Shown here piece after piece: positions 6,628 to 15,255 of a stretch of 39,732 nucleotides of DNA; position 1 is the stretch's first letter, and every line of letters begins with the position of its first letter. The position numbers and the translations under genes were made by a program. The DNA comes from CAIVVT01 sp963757265. Lineage in GTDB: Bacteria; Acidobacteriota; Terriglobia; Bryobacterales; Bryobacteraceae. Location: positions 1 to 39,732 of the forward strand of contig CAVWRA010000001.1 of assembly GCA_963757265.1 (NCBI GenBank). The letters run 5' to 3'. The notes under the pieces are model-generated. The model was not told the origin of the DNA and searched no databases. It saw nothing but the letters and a program-made list of their open reading frames with translations.

Positions 6628-8361
6628 GTGCCGCGCCGTTTCGTCCCGCTGCTGTTCGCCCTCATGTTCACGGCCGCGGCCCAATCCATCGCCATTTTCC
6701 CTTTGAGCGAGGTTCGACCCGGGCTGCACGGCGTGGGGCGCACGGTTTTCTCGGGCTCCAAGGTCGAGGAGTTCGACGTCGAGATCCTGGGCGTGCTGGA
6801 AAATGTCGGGCCCCGGCAGAACGTCATACTGGCCCGCCTCTCCGGAGGACCGCTGGACAAGACCGGTGTTCTGCAGGGGATGAGCGGGAGTCCCGTCACC
6901 ATCGGCGGGCGAGTACTGGGCGCGGTCGCGCTGTCGTTTCCCTTCTCCAAGGAGCCGATCGCCGGGATCCGGCCGATCGAGGAGATGCTGCGCACCGAAA
7001 GTGGGCCGCGGCCGGCGAGCGGGCGCATGAATCCATTCCAATTCGGAGCTGAGCTGCCGGCGCGCGCCTCTGTCCAGGCGGGCTCCGGCCAGCTCGTCGA
7101 AATCGATACGCCGCTGTGGCTGGGCGGCTTCACGCGTTCCACGCTGGATCACTTCGCGCCGCAATTGCGCGCCGCGGGCTTTGACCTCGTGCAGGGCGTT
7201 TCCGGGGGCGCGTCTGCGTCCTCTTCCGAATCGCGGTCTCAGGCGCCGCTCGAACCGGGCGCCATGATCAGCGTCGAACTCCTGACCGGCGACCTGAGCG
7301 CCGGGGCCGACGGCACCGTGACGCTGGTCGATGGTGCGCGCGTCTACGCCTTCGGCCATCGCTTCATGGGGGCCGGCGACACCGAATTGCCGTTCGCGCG
7401 CGCGGAGGTCCTCACGCTGCTTGCCAGCCTGAACTCCAGCTTCAAAATCTCGACCACGCGCGAATGGCTGGGCACGATCCTCAGCGACCGCAGCACGTCG
7501 GTCAGCGGGCTTCTGGGCCGCCGCGCGCCCATGCTGCCCGTCGCGGTGCGCCTGCGCTCGCCAGGCCGCGAGGCGCGCTATCGGTTCGAAATGGTGCGCG
7601 ACCGCATGCTGACGCCGCTGCTGGCCCAAATGGCGCTGTACGCCATCATCGACGCCACCGAGCGCGTCAGCGGCCCAGCCACGATCCAGGCCCGCGGCCG
7701 CATCGAACTGGAAGGCGCGCCGGCCGTGCGCGTGGACAATGCGTGGAGCGCCGAAACCGGCGTGGCGCAGATCGCCTCCTCGGCCCTCGCAGCGCCTGTC
7801 GCCGCCATCGCCGGCAGCGGATTTGCGCAGCTCAACGTGCGCGCCATCGGGCTAGAACTCGAAATCTCCGACGACCGCCGCGACCTGAGCCTGGACAGCG
7901 TGTGGACCTCGCGCCGCGAGGTTCATTCGGGCGACAGTTTCGAGATCTTCGCGCGCTTCAGCGGCGAGCGGGGCGTCGAGATCGAACGCTCGGCCTCCTA
8001 TACCGTACCCGTCGGCGCGCCGATCGGGCCGCTGAGCATCACCGTTTCCGACGCCGCCGCGGCGAACCTCGCCGAGTATCGTCAATTCATCTCGATTCCG
8101 CCGCGCAATGCCGCCCAACTGGTTGAGTTTTTGAACGGCCTGAGGACCAGCCGCCAGGCGTGGATCCGGATTTCGCGGCCCACGCCCACGTGGACGGTGC
8201 AGGGCGAAAACCTGCCCGCCCTGCCGGCCTCGATGGCGCTGTTATTCGGCCGCTCGACGCTGGCCCAGTCCCCGGGCGCGAAGATCACGGAAATCGCGCT
8301 GCCGGGCGGCGACTTTGTCTTCAACGGCTCGAAGACCGTTCAGGTGGATGTGAAGGAATGA
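6628..8361 (+). CDS. SpoIVB-type S55 serine peptidase-like secreted protein
   Basis: GTG 6628 gives MPRRFVPLLFALMFTAAAQS, a clear Sec signal peptide; the ATGs just upstream are in other frames. The segment EVRPGLHGVGRTVFSG, then EEFDVEILGVL, ends in the S55 nucleophile motif GMSGSP (residues 84-89) followed by GRVLGAVALSFPF, as in SpoIVB. A His motif, RVYAFGHRFMGAG (His about 244), resembles the catalytic-His segment of SpoIVB but lies after the Ser motif here. The C-terminal half (370-577) looks like beta-sandwich repeats. The protein is predicted to be periplasmic or surface-attached. SpoIVB cleaves SpoIVFA during sporulation; no spore genes occur here, so the target must differ. The stop overlaps the next start (ATGA, 8358-8361), so the two are translationally coupled. 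The family is well supported, the activity less so. Confidence 0.78.
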   Translation: MPRRFVPLLFALMFTAAAQSIAIFPLSEVRPGLHGVGRTVFSGSKVEEFDVEILGVLENVGPRQNVILARLSGGPLDKTGVLQGMSGSPVTIGGRVLGAVALSFPFSKEPIAGIRPIEEMLRTESGPRPASGRMNPFQFGAELPARASVQAGSGQLVEIDTPLWLGGFTRSTLDHFAPQLRAAGFDLVQGVSGGASASSSESRSQAPLEPGAMISVELLTGDLSAGADGTVTLVDGARVYAFGHRFMGAGDTELPFARAEVLTLLASLNSSFKISTTREWLGTILSDRSTSVSGLLGRRAPMLPVAVRLRSPGREARYRFEMVRDRMLTPLLAQMALYAIIDATERVSGPATIQARGRIELEGAPAVRVDNAWSAETGVAQIASSALAAPVAAIAGSGFAQLNVRAIGLELEISDDRRDLSLDSVWTSRREVHSGDSFEIFARFSGERGVEIERSASYTVPVGAPIGPLSITVSDAAAANLAEYRQFISIPPRNAAQLVEFLNGLRTSRQAWIRISRPTPTWTVQGENLPALPASMALLFGRSTLAQSPGAKITEIALPGGDFVFNGSKTVQVDVKE

Positions 8362-10682
8362 GAATGCCGCACCTGCTTCGTCTCGCCGCGATTGCCTGCG
8401 CGCTGGCCTGCCTGCTGCGCGCGGGCGGCCCGGCCGCCTGGGAAAGCAACTCCTGGCCGGACTTCCTCAAAGGCCGGTTCAGCGGCATCTCTCTGACGCG
8501 CGACGGCCGGCTGACGCTGGCCCCGCGCCTCGCAGTGCTCGCCACAACGGAAGAGGGCGCCGTGTGGGCCGTCGTGCGCGCCTCCGACGGCGCACTGTGG
8601 TTTGCCACGGGCCACCGCGGCCGGCTCTACCGGCTCGCCGCGGGTGCGGCCGCCGATGCGCGGCCGCAGCCCGTCTGGATTGCCCAGCAGCCCGAGATCT
8701 TCGCTCTCGCGCCGGCCCCCGGGGGCGCCGTTTTCGCGGCCACTTCGCCCGGCGGCGAGATCTGGCGCGTCGACGCCGCGGGGCAGGCACAGCAGTGGTT
8801 CAGCACGAAATCGAAATACGTTTGGTCGCTGGCCGTCGCCGCGGATGGCGCGCTGTTCGCCGGCAGCGGCGACGACGGCCGGGTGTGGCGCGTGAGCGCT
8901 CGCGGCCAAGGGGGCGTGTGGTATGAAACGGGGCAGTCGCACGTCACGTGCCTGGCTTTCGACAACGCCGGCGCGCTGCTGGCGGGCAGCGAACCCAACG
9001 GGAACCTGTACCGCATCACCGCCCAAGACCGCGCCTCGGTGCTGCTGCATGCCACGCTGCCGGAGATCCGCGAGGTGCTGGCGCTGAGCGACGGTTCGGT
9101 CCTGGCCGCGGCGCTGGGAGGGGGTTTGACGCAGAGACAGTCGCAGGCCGCGGCGGCTGCCGCGGCATCCATGGCGGCTGTTCCGACGCTGTCAACCACC
9201 ATCACCGTCACCGCCGACACCTCAGCACGCTCCCGCCTCGGCCCCGCCGCGCCCGCGCAGACCGGACTGGAATTGAAACCGCCCGCGCAGCGCACAACGC
9301 CGGGCGCGGGCGAAGCTCCGGCCACGCCTCCGGCCAGCGCTCCGGTCGAAGTGGCAGGCGTCGAGAAGTCGGCGCTGTATCGCATCGCGCCCGACCTGAC
9401 CGTCGAGACGATTTGGAGTTCCAAAGAGGAGAACCTGCTCGGGCTGGCCCTGCAGCGCGGCACGCCGTATGTTTCCACCGACCTGCGTGGGCGGGTTTAT
9501 TCGATCGCCCCCAACGCCCGCACGGCGCTGGTTCTCGAGACCGGCGAAGGCGAAACCACGCGCCTGCTCGATACGCCCGGCGGTCTGCTGGCCGCGACCG
9601 GGACGCTGGCCCGGCTGTTCGCTCTCAGCGCTCTCCGCGGGCACTCCGGCTGGTACGAATCGCCGGCGTTCGACGCCGGCACCGTGGCCCGCTGGGGCCG
9701 GCTGGAGTGGCGCGGCGACCTCGCCGGCGCGGACATCGCATTCCGCACGCGCAGCGGCAACTCGGCCCGTCCGGACAAAACCTGGAGCGACTGGTCCGAG
9801 CCGCTGGACGACCCAGCCACGGCCAGGCTCAGCAGTCCCAGCGCCCGCTATGTGCAATGGAGGCTCGAGATGCAAAGCGCCTCTCCCTCCGCGGATGCCG
9901 GCAGCGTTTCGATCCGTGCTGTCTCGCTCTCCTATCAGCCGCAGAACAATCGCCCGGTCGTGCGCAGCATTACGGTCGCCCCGCAGTGGGTCGCCGCGCC
10001 GCAGCGCAGCGCCGCCGCGCAGGCTTCCTCCGGCCCGGCTTCCCCGTTCAGCGTCACCGTTACCGATTCCGGCGACTCGGGCCCGGCCACGACTTCCGGC
10101 ACGCCGACGCAACAAATCAACCGCGGCGGGGTGCTCCAACTGTTCCTCTCCTGGCAGGCCGATGATCCCGATAACGACCGCCTTGTTTATACCCTGCAGG
10201 TCCGCGGCGAGGGTGAGCGCGAATGGAAGACGCTCAAGGCGGAGCTGACGGACAACACCTACACGCTGGAGGCCGATAGCCTGGCCGACGGCGCGTACCG
10301 CTTCCGCGTAATCGCCAGCGACCGGCCTTCGAATCCGCCTTCGCAGGCGCGGGAAGCGGACCTCGAAAGCGCTCCCGTGCTGCTCGACCAGACTCCGCCC
10401 GTGCTGACGCTGGCCCAACCGCGCCGCGGCACCCAGGACGGCTCCGAGTGGCTGGAAATCGAGGTCGAGGCCGTGGATGCGCTCTCGCCCGTGCGGCGCG
10501 CCGAAGTGTCAATCGATGCCGGTCCGTGGCGTCCCATGGAATGCGCCGGCGGCGTCGCCGACAGCCTGCGCGAGCGCTTTCTGGTGCGCCTGAGCGCGCC
10601 TCCGGCGGGCGAGCACCTGGTCACGGTCCGCGTTTATGACGCCTCGGGCAACGCCGGCCTGGCACGGCGGGTGATCCGCTGA
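8358..10682 (+). CDS. Large secreted beta-propeller protein with Fn3/Ig-like C-terminal part
   Basis: ATG 8358 overlaps the stop of the S55 gene by four bases and has AAGGA upstream; the open frame extending back to 8160 is inside that gene. A signal peptide (MRMPHLLRLAAIACALACLL) leads a protein of 774 residues. Repeated blade-like units follow: GALWFATGHRGRLYRL, GAVFAATSPGGEIWRVD, GALFAGSGDDGRVWRVS, GALLAGSEPNGNLYRI, and after a Pro/Ala-rich insert (about 260-330) SALYRIAPDL and VSTDLRGRVYSIAP. This is the pattern of a six- to seven-bladed sensor-type propeller. The C-terminus (from about 580) has Fn3-like strands (WQADDPDNDRLVYTLQVRGE, DGAYRFRVIASDRPSNPP) ending in DASGNAGLARRV. Likely exported and binding-type rather than catalytic. 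Coupling suggests it is a partner or substrate of the S55 protein. Confidence 0.72.
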   Translation: MRMPHLLRLAAIACALACLLRAGGPAAWESNSWPDFLKGRFSGISLTRDGRLTLAPRLAVLATTEEGAVWAVVRASDGALWFATGHRGRLYRLAAGAAADARPQPVWIAQQPEIFALAPAPGGAVFAATSPGGEIWRVDAAGQAQQWFSTKSKYVWSLAVAADGALFAGSGDDGRVWRVSARGQGGVWYETGQSHVTCLAFDNAGALLAGSEPNGNLYRITAQDRASVLLHATLPEIREVLALSDGSVLAAALGGGLTQRQSQAAAAAAASMAAVPTLSTTITVTADTSARSRLGPAAPAQTGLELKPPAQRTTPGAGEAPATPPASAPVEVAGVEKSALYRIAPDLTVETIWSSKEENLLGLALQRGTPYVSTDLRGRVYSIAPNARTALVLETGEGETTRLLDTPGGLLAATGTLARLFALSALRGHSGWYESPAFDAGTVARWGRLEWRGDLAGADIAFRTRSGNSARPDKTWSDWSEPLDDPATARLSSPSARYVQWRLEMQSASPSADAGSVSIRAVSLSYQPQNNRPVVRSITVAPQWVAAPQRSAAAQASSGPASPFSVTVTDSGDSGPATTSGTPTQQINRGGVLQLFLSWQADDPDNDRLVYTLQVRGEGEREWKTLKAELTDNTYTLEADSLADGAYRFRVIASDRPSNPPSQAREADLESAPVLLDQTPPVLTLAQPRRGTQDGSEWLEIEVEAVDALSPVRRAEVSIDAGPWRPMECAGGVADSLRERFLVRLSAPPAGEHLVTVRVYDASGNAGLARRVIR

Positions 10683-10719
10683 CACGGCCGGACGAACCGT
10701 TTCAGGCGGCCCGGGATGC

Positions 10720-10725
10720 TATAAT
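10720..10725 (+). promoter_or_regulatory. -10 box TATAAT, leaderless-type
   Basis: A perfect TATAAT ends 9 bases before ATG 10735, with no Shine-Dalgarno between. A transcript from it would have a leader of at most about 3 bases. Confidence 0.55.
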
Positions 10726-10734
10726 CGCCAGTTC

Positions 10735-11766
10735 ATGAGCGGACGAGCCAGTGTCAGGGGCCGGCGTGAGTTACTGGCGCGCGGGCTATTCTGGAGCGGC
10801 GCATCCTTCGTTGCCAGGCAACTGCCGCAGAGAGACCAGTTACTGGTCCTGAATTACCATCGGATCGGCAGTCCGGACGACGATCTGTTCAGCCCCGGCG
10901 TTTTCTCGGCGACTGCCGATGAGTTAGACCAGCAGATATCCTGCCTGCAGCGAGTGGCGCCGCTGGTTACTCTCGAGGAGACACTGGCAGTAGTCGAAGG
11001 TAGCCTCAAGAACAGGCCGCGATGCCGGACGCTGATCACTTTTGACGACGGGTACCTGGATAACTATAGGATCGCCTTCCCCATTCTGCGCTCGCATGGG
11101 GTGCAAGGCGTTTTTTTCCTTACCACGAACATGGTTGGATCGAACAACGTACCGTGGTGGGATCACATCGCCTATCTCGTCAGAACGGCACGCCAGCGCC
11201 GCTTCACGCTGCACTACCCGCTCCGCTTGGAGGTCAACGTCGATAGAGAGGGTTTGACTGGGAGCCTGAATCGGGTCCTGGGACTCTATAGGAGGGGTGA
11301 GAATTCCGATCCACAGAGGTTTCTTCGGGAGTTGGGCGATGCGGCGCAGGCGGAGGAGTTGCCGGGAGAGCGGCGCTTTCTGAGCTGGGACGAAGCGCGG
11401 GAGATGAGCCGCCAGGGAATGGCGATTGGATCCCATACGCACTCTCATCCCGTATTGAGCCGGCTAAGTCCTGAACAACAATCCCGGGAGTTTGTCCATT
11501 CGCGCGAGTTATTGAAAGCGCAAGTCGGCATTGAAGCCGACACGCTGGCGTATCCGTTCGGCTACAAGGACAGTTTCTCGGATGAGACTCAGAAGTTAGC
11601 CCGGCAGTCAGGCTATCGGGCCGCATTCTCAAACCACGGCGGCTCGAACCTGGCGGGCAGGATGCAACGCTACGACCTCAAGCGCATCGACATCAGCGAC
11701 CAGAGCTGGACGCGCTTCCAGGTACAGGTGGCGATGTGCCGGCTAACAGGGAGTTACTGGCCCTGA
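10735..11766 (+). CDS. Polysaccharide deacetylase (NodB-homology) family protein
   Basis: ATG 10735 follows a TATAAT by nine bases. The carbohydrate esterase 4 motifs are present: TLITFDDGYLDNY with the catalytic and metal Asp pair (about 104-105), GVQGVFFLTTNMVG, metal-binding His in GSHTHSHP (about 234 and 238), and LAYPFGYKD near the C-terminus. The insert WWDHIAYLVR between motifs 1 and 2 is typical of the polysaccharide deacetylases found in exopolysaccharide and glycosyltransferase clusters. These remove N- or O-acetyl groups from sugar polymers. No clear signal peptide, though residues 13-30 are mildly hydrophobic. Length, 343 residues, is normal. It stands alone, with no glycosyltransferases nearby, so the substrate is unknown. 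Confidence 0.85.
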   Translation: MSGRASVRGRRELLARGLFWSGASFVARQLPQRDQLLVLNYHRIGSPDDDLFSPGVFSATADELDQQISCLQRVAPLVTLEETLAVVEGSLKNRPRCRTLITFDDGYLDNYRIAFPILRSHGVQGVFFLTTNMVGSNNVPWWDHIAYLVRTARQRRFTLHYPLRLEVNVDREGLTGSLNRVLGLYRRGENSDPQRFLRELGDAAQAEELPGERRFLSWDEAREMSRQGMAIGSHTHSHPVLSRLSPEQQSREFVHSRELLKAQVGIEADTLAYPFGYKDSFSDETQKLARQSGYRAAFSNHGGSNLAGRMQRYDLKRIDISDQSWTRFQVQVAMCRLTGSYWP

Positions 11767-11907
11767 TCCGGCCGGACAAAGCGAACTACCGGCTGGTAGT
11801 CCGCCGGGCGTTGATGTTCGATCAAGGTGTGTCCGCGCCAGGTAGCCGGAGGCGGCCGGAACTGAAGTGTGCGCGTGGAGAAAAGACTTCCTGGCGTAAG
11901 TTCACTA

Positions 11908-12186
11908 TCATCTATTCCTCGGGCAAAGTTCTATTTCTATGAGCGGGGCATAGATTGGACGGCAGCGGGAAAAGCCGGGGCCGGAGGAGGCGAGGTGGTC
12001 GAGGAAGTCGGCGTGGAGGGCCTTCAATTCGGCGTCGGATTCGAAACCCTTGAGGACGGCGGTGTGGGAGTAGAAGCCGTGTTTGAGGGCGTTGGAGCGG
12101 ATGGCGGACTTGCCGGCATCGGAGACGGCGCCGATGGAGTGCTGGGCGTTGGGGCGGTTGGCGGCGAGCTGGGAATCGGATGGTAT
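11908..12186 (-). pseudogene. Fragment of a GK-rich small protein family (NAQHSxGPxxxxGK type)
   Basis: A minus-strand frame from about 12186 to TGA 11908-11910 reads SDSQLAANRPNAQHSIG, then SDAGKSAIRSNALKHGFYSH and TAVLKGFESDAELKAL. It matches the N-terminal signature of a widespread soil-bacterium family, with NAQHSTGP, TxxGKxxSSxNALKHGL and an acidic helix. The expected ATG has become ATA at 12186-12184, and the frame ends after about 90 codons where members usually run past 200. Lack of a start and early end suggest a decayed copy. Family function is unknown to me. Confidence 0.5.
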
Positions 12187-12604
12187 GGAACAAATCCTCT
12201 CGAGAATGTTGTTGGGCGGCAGGGACGGCGGCGCGGCTGCCAGGGGCGTCCTCCAGACGAGGAGGAGCCGGGGGGCGGGTTACGGCTCGATGGTACGACG
12301 GAGGAGCAAGGGGCGGGGGCGGTGCAGGGGCGGAAGTGGTTGAAAGGAAAGGGATGGATGAGGGGCAAGAGGAGGTGACTGGCGGAAACGCGACGGGCGG
12401 GTGGACGGATCAGCTTGACCGGGGCGCTGCCAGGTCCGCGATCCAGTCAGCGCGGCGCGGGTGAGTGGTTGCCGATTTCATCCGAAGTGTCGGTCGGCTG
12501 TGCCACTTTGGTCAGAATAGCCGACTGCTCGTGTCGGGCTGATCCGTTCGCCCGTTCGCCGCGCTCGCCGTTTGCCACCCGTTCACCCCATTCGCCTGCG
12601 GGTC
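12187..12604. other. Non-coding stretch, purine-rich on the plus strand up to about 12390
   Basis: From about 11960 to 12390 the plus strand is dominated by G and A, with many GGNGG steps; part of this is the remnant family fragment just left. The open frames across it have no recognisable protein. From 12400 to 12604 I see nothing distinctive except GC-rich low-complexity repeats such as CCGTTCGCC near 12540-12600. Confidence 0.5.
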
Positions 12605-12919
12605 CTACCATGAAATCCGATTGTCAGGGTCATCCACGACGACCACCTCGTACTTGTCGATCATCGGCATCAGGAGGCTTTCAAGTTCGCGTTTCCACAG
12701 GTCCCCCTCGTAGAACCTGGCTTTGAGGGGCTCGCGGGAAGCGAGATCGGGGAAGCCGCGCATGAAGAAGAAGACATCGGGATCGTCGACCGACAGAAAT
12801 GGGCCCGCGATCTTCATGCCGAGTTTCCAGTGCTCCGGCACCGAGCGGTTCCGAAACACGTTAAGAAACTCGGCTCGCAAGCCGGGTTTGAGACGATACG
12901 TACGCATTTCGACGATCAT
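12605..12919 (-). CDS. NIPSNAP-family protein
   Basis: ATG at 12919 (minus strand) has GAGGT about 9 bases upstream. The product of 104 residues begins MIVEMRTYRLKPGLRAEFLN and contains GPFLSVDDPDVFFFMRGFPD and LWKRELESLLMPMIDKYEV. This is the dimeric alpha-beta barrel (ferredoxin-like) NIPSNAP fold, with the opening EMRTYxLKPG strand as signature. Bacterial members have no settled function; some related folds are monooxygenases or stress-response proteins. No catalytic residue can be named. It is followed about 200 bases later on the same strand by nothing related, so it is probably monocistronic. Confidence 0.82.
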   Translation of the reverse strand: MIVEMRTYRLKPGLRAEFLNVFRNRSVPEHWKLGMKIAGPFLSVDDPDVFFFMRGFPDLASREPLKARFYEGDLWKRELESLLMPMIDKYEVVVVDDPDNRISW

Positions 12920-13125
12920 TCGTAAAACCTCTCTATGGGGGACCCTGCGCCAGGTATTTGATGTGCATCGGACGGTTTCGTAGCGCAGAATGATGCGCAG
13001 CCCGCCCCCGAGGCGTAATCAGCAGATCCTCAAACGCCGACGCAACCGGCGCCGGAGATGGTGACTTTACGGCACGGCTAGAGCGAGGGCGATGAGAGGC
13101 GGCGCGGGTTCTCGAATCGCAGCGT

Positions 13126-14127
13126 TTACGGCAGCCCGATATCGCGCAGAAAGCGCGCCGCTTCCTCGGGCGGCGTAGGGTTGATGTAGAAGCCGGTGCC
13201 CCATTCGAAGCCCGCGACGCGGGTCAGCTTGGGGATGATCTCGATGTGCCAGTGATAGTAATCGTAGGGCGCATCCTGCACCGGCGCGGTGTTGAGGATC
13301 AGGTTGAAGGGCGGGAATTCGAGCGCCTGCTCCATCTTGCGCAGCAGCGCGCGCGTGACCCAGGCGAGGTTTTGCAAGGGGGCGTTGTCGACCTTTTCGA
13401 AGTGCGAGGCGTGGGCCCGCGGCATGATCCAGACTTCGAACGGGAAACGCGAGGCGTAGGGGCAGATCACGCTGAAGTAGTCGGTCTCCAGCACCACGCG
13501 CTGCTGCGCCAGGGCCTCGTGCTGGATGATGTCGCAGTAGACGCAGCGCTCGCGGTAGTCGAAGTGGCGCCTGGCGCCTTCCAGTTCCTCGATGACGCGT
13601 TTGGGCACGATGGGCAGGGCGATGAGCTGCGAGTGGGGGTGCTCGAGCGTGGCGCCGGCGCTTTCGCCATGGTTTTTGAAGATCAGCAGGTAGCGCAGCC
13701 GGAAGTCCTTCTTGAGATCCAGCATGCGGTCGCGGACGGCGAAAAAGAGGTCCTCGTATTCCTTCTCGGTCAACATTCCGGCGGAGGCTTTGTGATTGGT
13801 GGTCTCGATGAACACCTCGTGCGCGCCGATGCCGTTCATGCGGTCGTAGAGCCCCTCGCCCTGCCGGTCCAGGGTGCCCTCGACCCGCAGCGCGGGGAAC
13901 TTGTTGGGGACCACGCGCAGGTGCCAGCCGGGCTGGTTGGGACCGCCCGAGGAGCGGTAGGCGAGAATCTCGGGCGGCGTCTTGGACTCATGCCCGACGC
14001 AGAACGGGCACAGGCGCTCGCCCTTGGGCACCACGCGCTCGCGCACGAAGTCCTCGGGGCGCCGCGCCCGGTCGGTGGAAATGATGACCCATCGGCGGGT
14101 GATCGGGTCTTTGCGAAGCTCTGGCAA
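13126..14127 (-). CDS. galT: Galactose-1-phosphate uridylyltransferase
   Basis: The start is TTG at 14125-14127, preceded by GGGGGA; the frame gives MPELRKDPITRRWVIISTDR, the standard N-terminus. Zinc ligands occur as CPFC (residues 40-43) and HPH (163-165), with the nucleophilic His in GATLEHPHSQLIALP. A further CVYC pair (195-198) and DYYHWHIEIIPKLTRVAGFE at the C-terminus complete the HIT-superfamily fold. The enzyme swaps UMP between UDP-glucose and galactose-1-phosphate in the Leloir pathway. The HPHSQ rather than HPHGQ form and the length of 333 residues fit the divergent bacterial GalT group. No galK or galE is adjacent; the yraN-like and methyltransferase genes lie upstream on the same strand. 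Confidence 0.93.
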   Translation of the reverse strand: MPELRKDPITRRWVIISTDRARRPEDFVRERVVPKGERLCPFCVGHESKTPPEILAYRSSGGPNQPGWHLRVVPNKFPALRVEGTLDRQGEGLYDRMNGIGAHEVFIETTNHKASAGMLTEKEYEDLFFAVRDRMLDLKKDFRLRYLLIFKNHGESAGATLEHPHSQLIALPIVPKRVIEELEGARRHFDYRERCVYCDIIQHEALAQQRVVLETDYFSVICPYASRFPFEVWIMPRAHASHFEKVDNAPLQNLAWVTRALLRKMEQALEFPPFNLILNTAPVQDAPYDYYHWHIEIIPKLTRVAGFEWGTGFYINPTPPEEAARFLRDIGLP

Positions 14128-14163
14128 CGTGGTCCCCCATCCTCACAATCGGCAAGAAACCAG

Positions 14164-14169
14164 ATTATA
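14164..14169 (-). promoter_or_regulatory. -10 box TATAAT upstream of galT
   Basis: On the minus strand TATAAT runs 14169-14164, 36 bases before the TTG start of galT and 5 bases past the stop of the preceding gene. It would give galT its own transcript with a leader containing GGGGGA. Confidence 0.45.
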
Positions 14170-14173
14170 TGAC

Positions 14174-14671
14174 TCAGACCCGGCCGCTCTCAAGCCGAAA
14201 GGCGTCGGGCAGATGCTCAATGCGCGGCGGGTCGGCGAAGACGACGGTGACGAGGTCGAAGCGGATGGCATGGACGTCGATGCCCGCGGCGAACGCCCAG
14301 GCGCGGGCGGCGCGGCGCTGCGCGATGTGCTTGATCGAGTCCATGGCGCGCTCGGGCGAGCCGTGCTCGGCGCTGTTGAGGGACTTCACTTCGACGAACA
14401 CGGTGCGGTCGCCATGCGCGGCGACGATGTCCACTTCGGCCAGCTGCGGCCCGGTCCAGTTGCGGGCCAGAATGCGATAGCCGCGGCGCTGCAGATAGCG
14501 GTGGGCCAGGTCCTCGGCGCGGCGGCCCAGCGCGCGGCGCGGCGAGATGCGCCCGCGCAAGGCCCAGGCGCGCAGGGCGTCGACCCGGCCCAGCAGCCAA
14601 GCGAGGGATCGGGCCTTGAACCGCGGCGCCGGGCCCGCGCGACGGGACGATGGTTCAGCGGGCTGGATCAA
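14174..14671 (-). CDS. YraN / UPF0102 family protein (endonuclease-like fold)
   Basis: The frame from TTG 14671 encodes 165 residues; the conserved part starts at LGRRAEDLAHRYLQRRGYRI (about residue 48). LARNWTGPQLAEVDIVA and GDRTVFVEVKSL follow, with the D...ExK arrangement of restriction-endonuclease-like folds, then KHIAQRRAARAW and the C-terminal RFDLVTVVF. UPF0102 proteins are usually about 120 residues, so the first 40 residues here are extra or the true start lies further in; no internal start has a clear ribosome site. The role in DNA or RNA metabolism is unproven. The start overlaps closely with the preceding methyltransferase (stop at 14676), so both are probably on one mRNA. Confidence 0.82.
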   Translation of the reverse strand: MIQPAEPSSRRAGPAPRFKARSLAWLLGRVDALRAWALRGRISPRRALGRRAEDLAHRYLQRRGYRILARNWTGPQLAEVDIVAAHGDRTVFVEVKSLNSAEHGSPERAMDSIKHIAQRRAARAWAFAAGIDVHAIRFDLVTVVFADPPRIEHLPDAFRLESGRV

Positions 14672-14675
14672 ACGC

Positions 14676-15221
14676 CTATTTCAGGACTTCGAACTCGAAC
14701 TCCATCACCTTGCCGCGCACGATGTAGCACAGGTAGTACTCCCAGAAGCGGCGGAAGCGCGGGAAGGCGTTGACCAGCAGTTCGAAACCCAGAACCCTCC
14801 ACAGAGCCAGTAGCTTCACGCGCACTTTCCTCTCGCGGAAGCGGGCCGCGGAATAGTAGCCGAAGCCGGCGTTGTCGGGACCGAAGTAGCGGAAGGAGAA
14901 GGAAGTGAGGTGCCAGCGGTGGGTGGGGTCGCAGAACGAGGAAAAGTCGGTGTAGTGCGGGGTCACCAGGAATACCGTCCCGCCGGCGCGCACCAGCCGG
15001 TGGAACTCCTCCATGGCGCGGATCACGTCGGAGAGATGCTCGATGACGTGCACCGCCTGCAGCCGGTCGAACGAGTTGTCGCGGAAAGGATAAGGGAAAT
15101 GATCGAGGTCGCACAGCACGTCGGCGCGCGTGCGCGGATTGCGGTCGATGCCGATGGCGCCGGGCAGCTTGTTGATGCCGCAGCCGACATCGAGAATACG
15201 AGGCGCTGAGCCGGGACCCAC
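14676..15221 (-). CDS. Class I SAM-dependent methyltransferase
   Basis: I choose GTG 15219-15221 because a TACACT box ends 6 bases before it; a longer frame starting at GTG 15251 would span that box. The protein has APRILDVGCGINKLPGAIGI (SAM-binding motif I), DLDHFPYPFRDNSFD (motif II), AVHVIEHLSDVIRAMEEFHR and RAGGTVFLVTPHYTD, a type-11 methyltransferase. A C-terminal part with FFWEYY-like aromatic residues (RRFWEYYLCYIVRGK) looks membrane-associating. The pattern resembles methyltransferases in polysaccharide or lipid modification; the substrate is unknown. Length, 181 residues. Cotranscription with the YraN-type gene is likely. Confidence 0.78.
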   Translation of the reverse strand: MGPGSAPRILDVGCGINKLPGAIGIDRNPRTRADVLCDLDHFPYPFRDNSFDRLQAVHVIEHLSDVIRAMEEFHRLVRAGGTVFLVTPHYTDFSSFCDPTHRWHLTSFSFRYFGPDNAGFGYYSAARFRERKVRVKLLALWRVLGFELLVNAFPRFRRFWEYYLCYIVRGKVMEFEFEVLK

Positions 15222-15227
15222 GTGACC

Positions 15228-15233
15228 AGTGTA
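15228..15233 (-). promoter_or_regulatory. -10 box TACACT, leaderless-type
   Basis: On the minus strand TACACT runs 15233-15228, and GTG at 15221 follows after 6 bases. No Shine-Dalgarno is present. This box decides the start chosen for the methyltransferase. Confidence 0.5.
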
Positions 15234-15255
15234 GCGGCAGACGGCTGCCACGATT

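Noticed and set aside
8948..10165. 405-codon plus-strand frame within the propeller gene
   Set aside because: It lies in another frame of a supported gene, is Arg-rich and shows no domain.
13246..14172. Long open frame antisense to galT (308 codons)
   Set aside because: GC-rich coding DNA leaves open frames on the other strand. The protein is Ala/Gly/Val/His-rich with no domain, while galT on the minus strand is complete.
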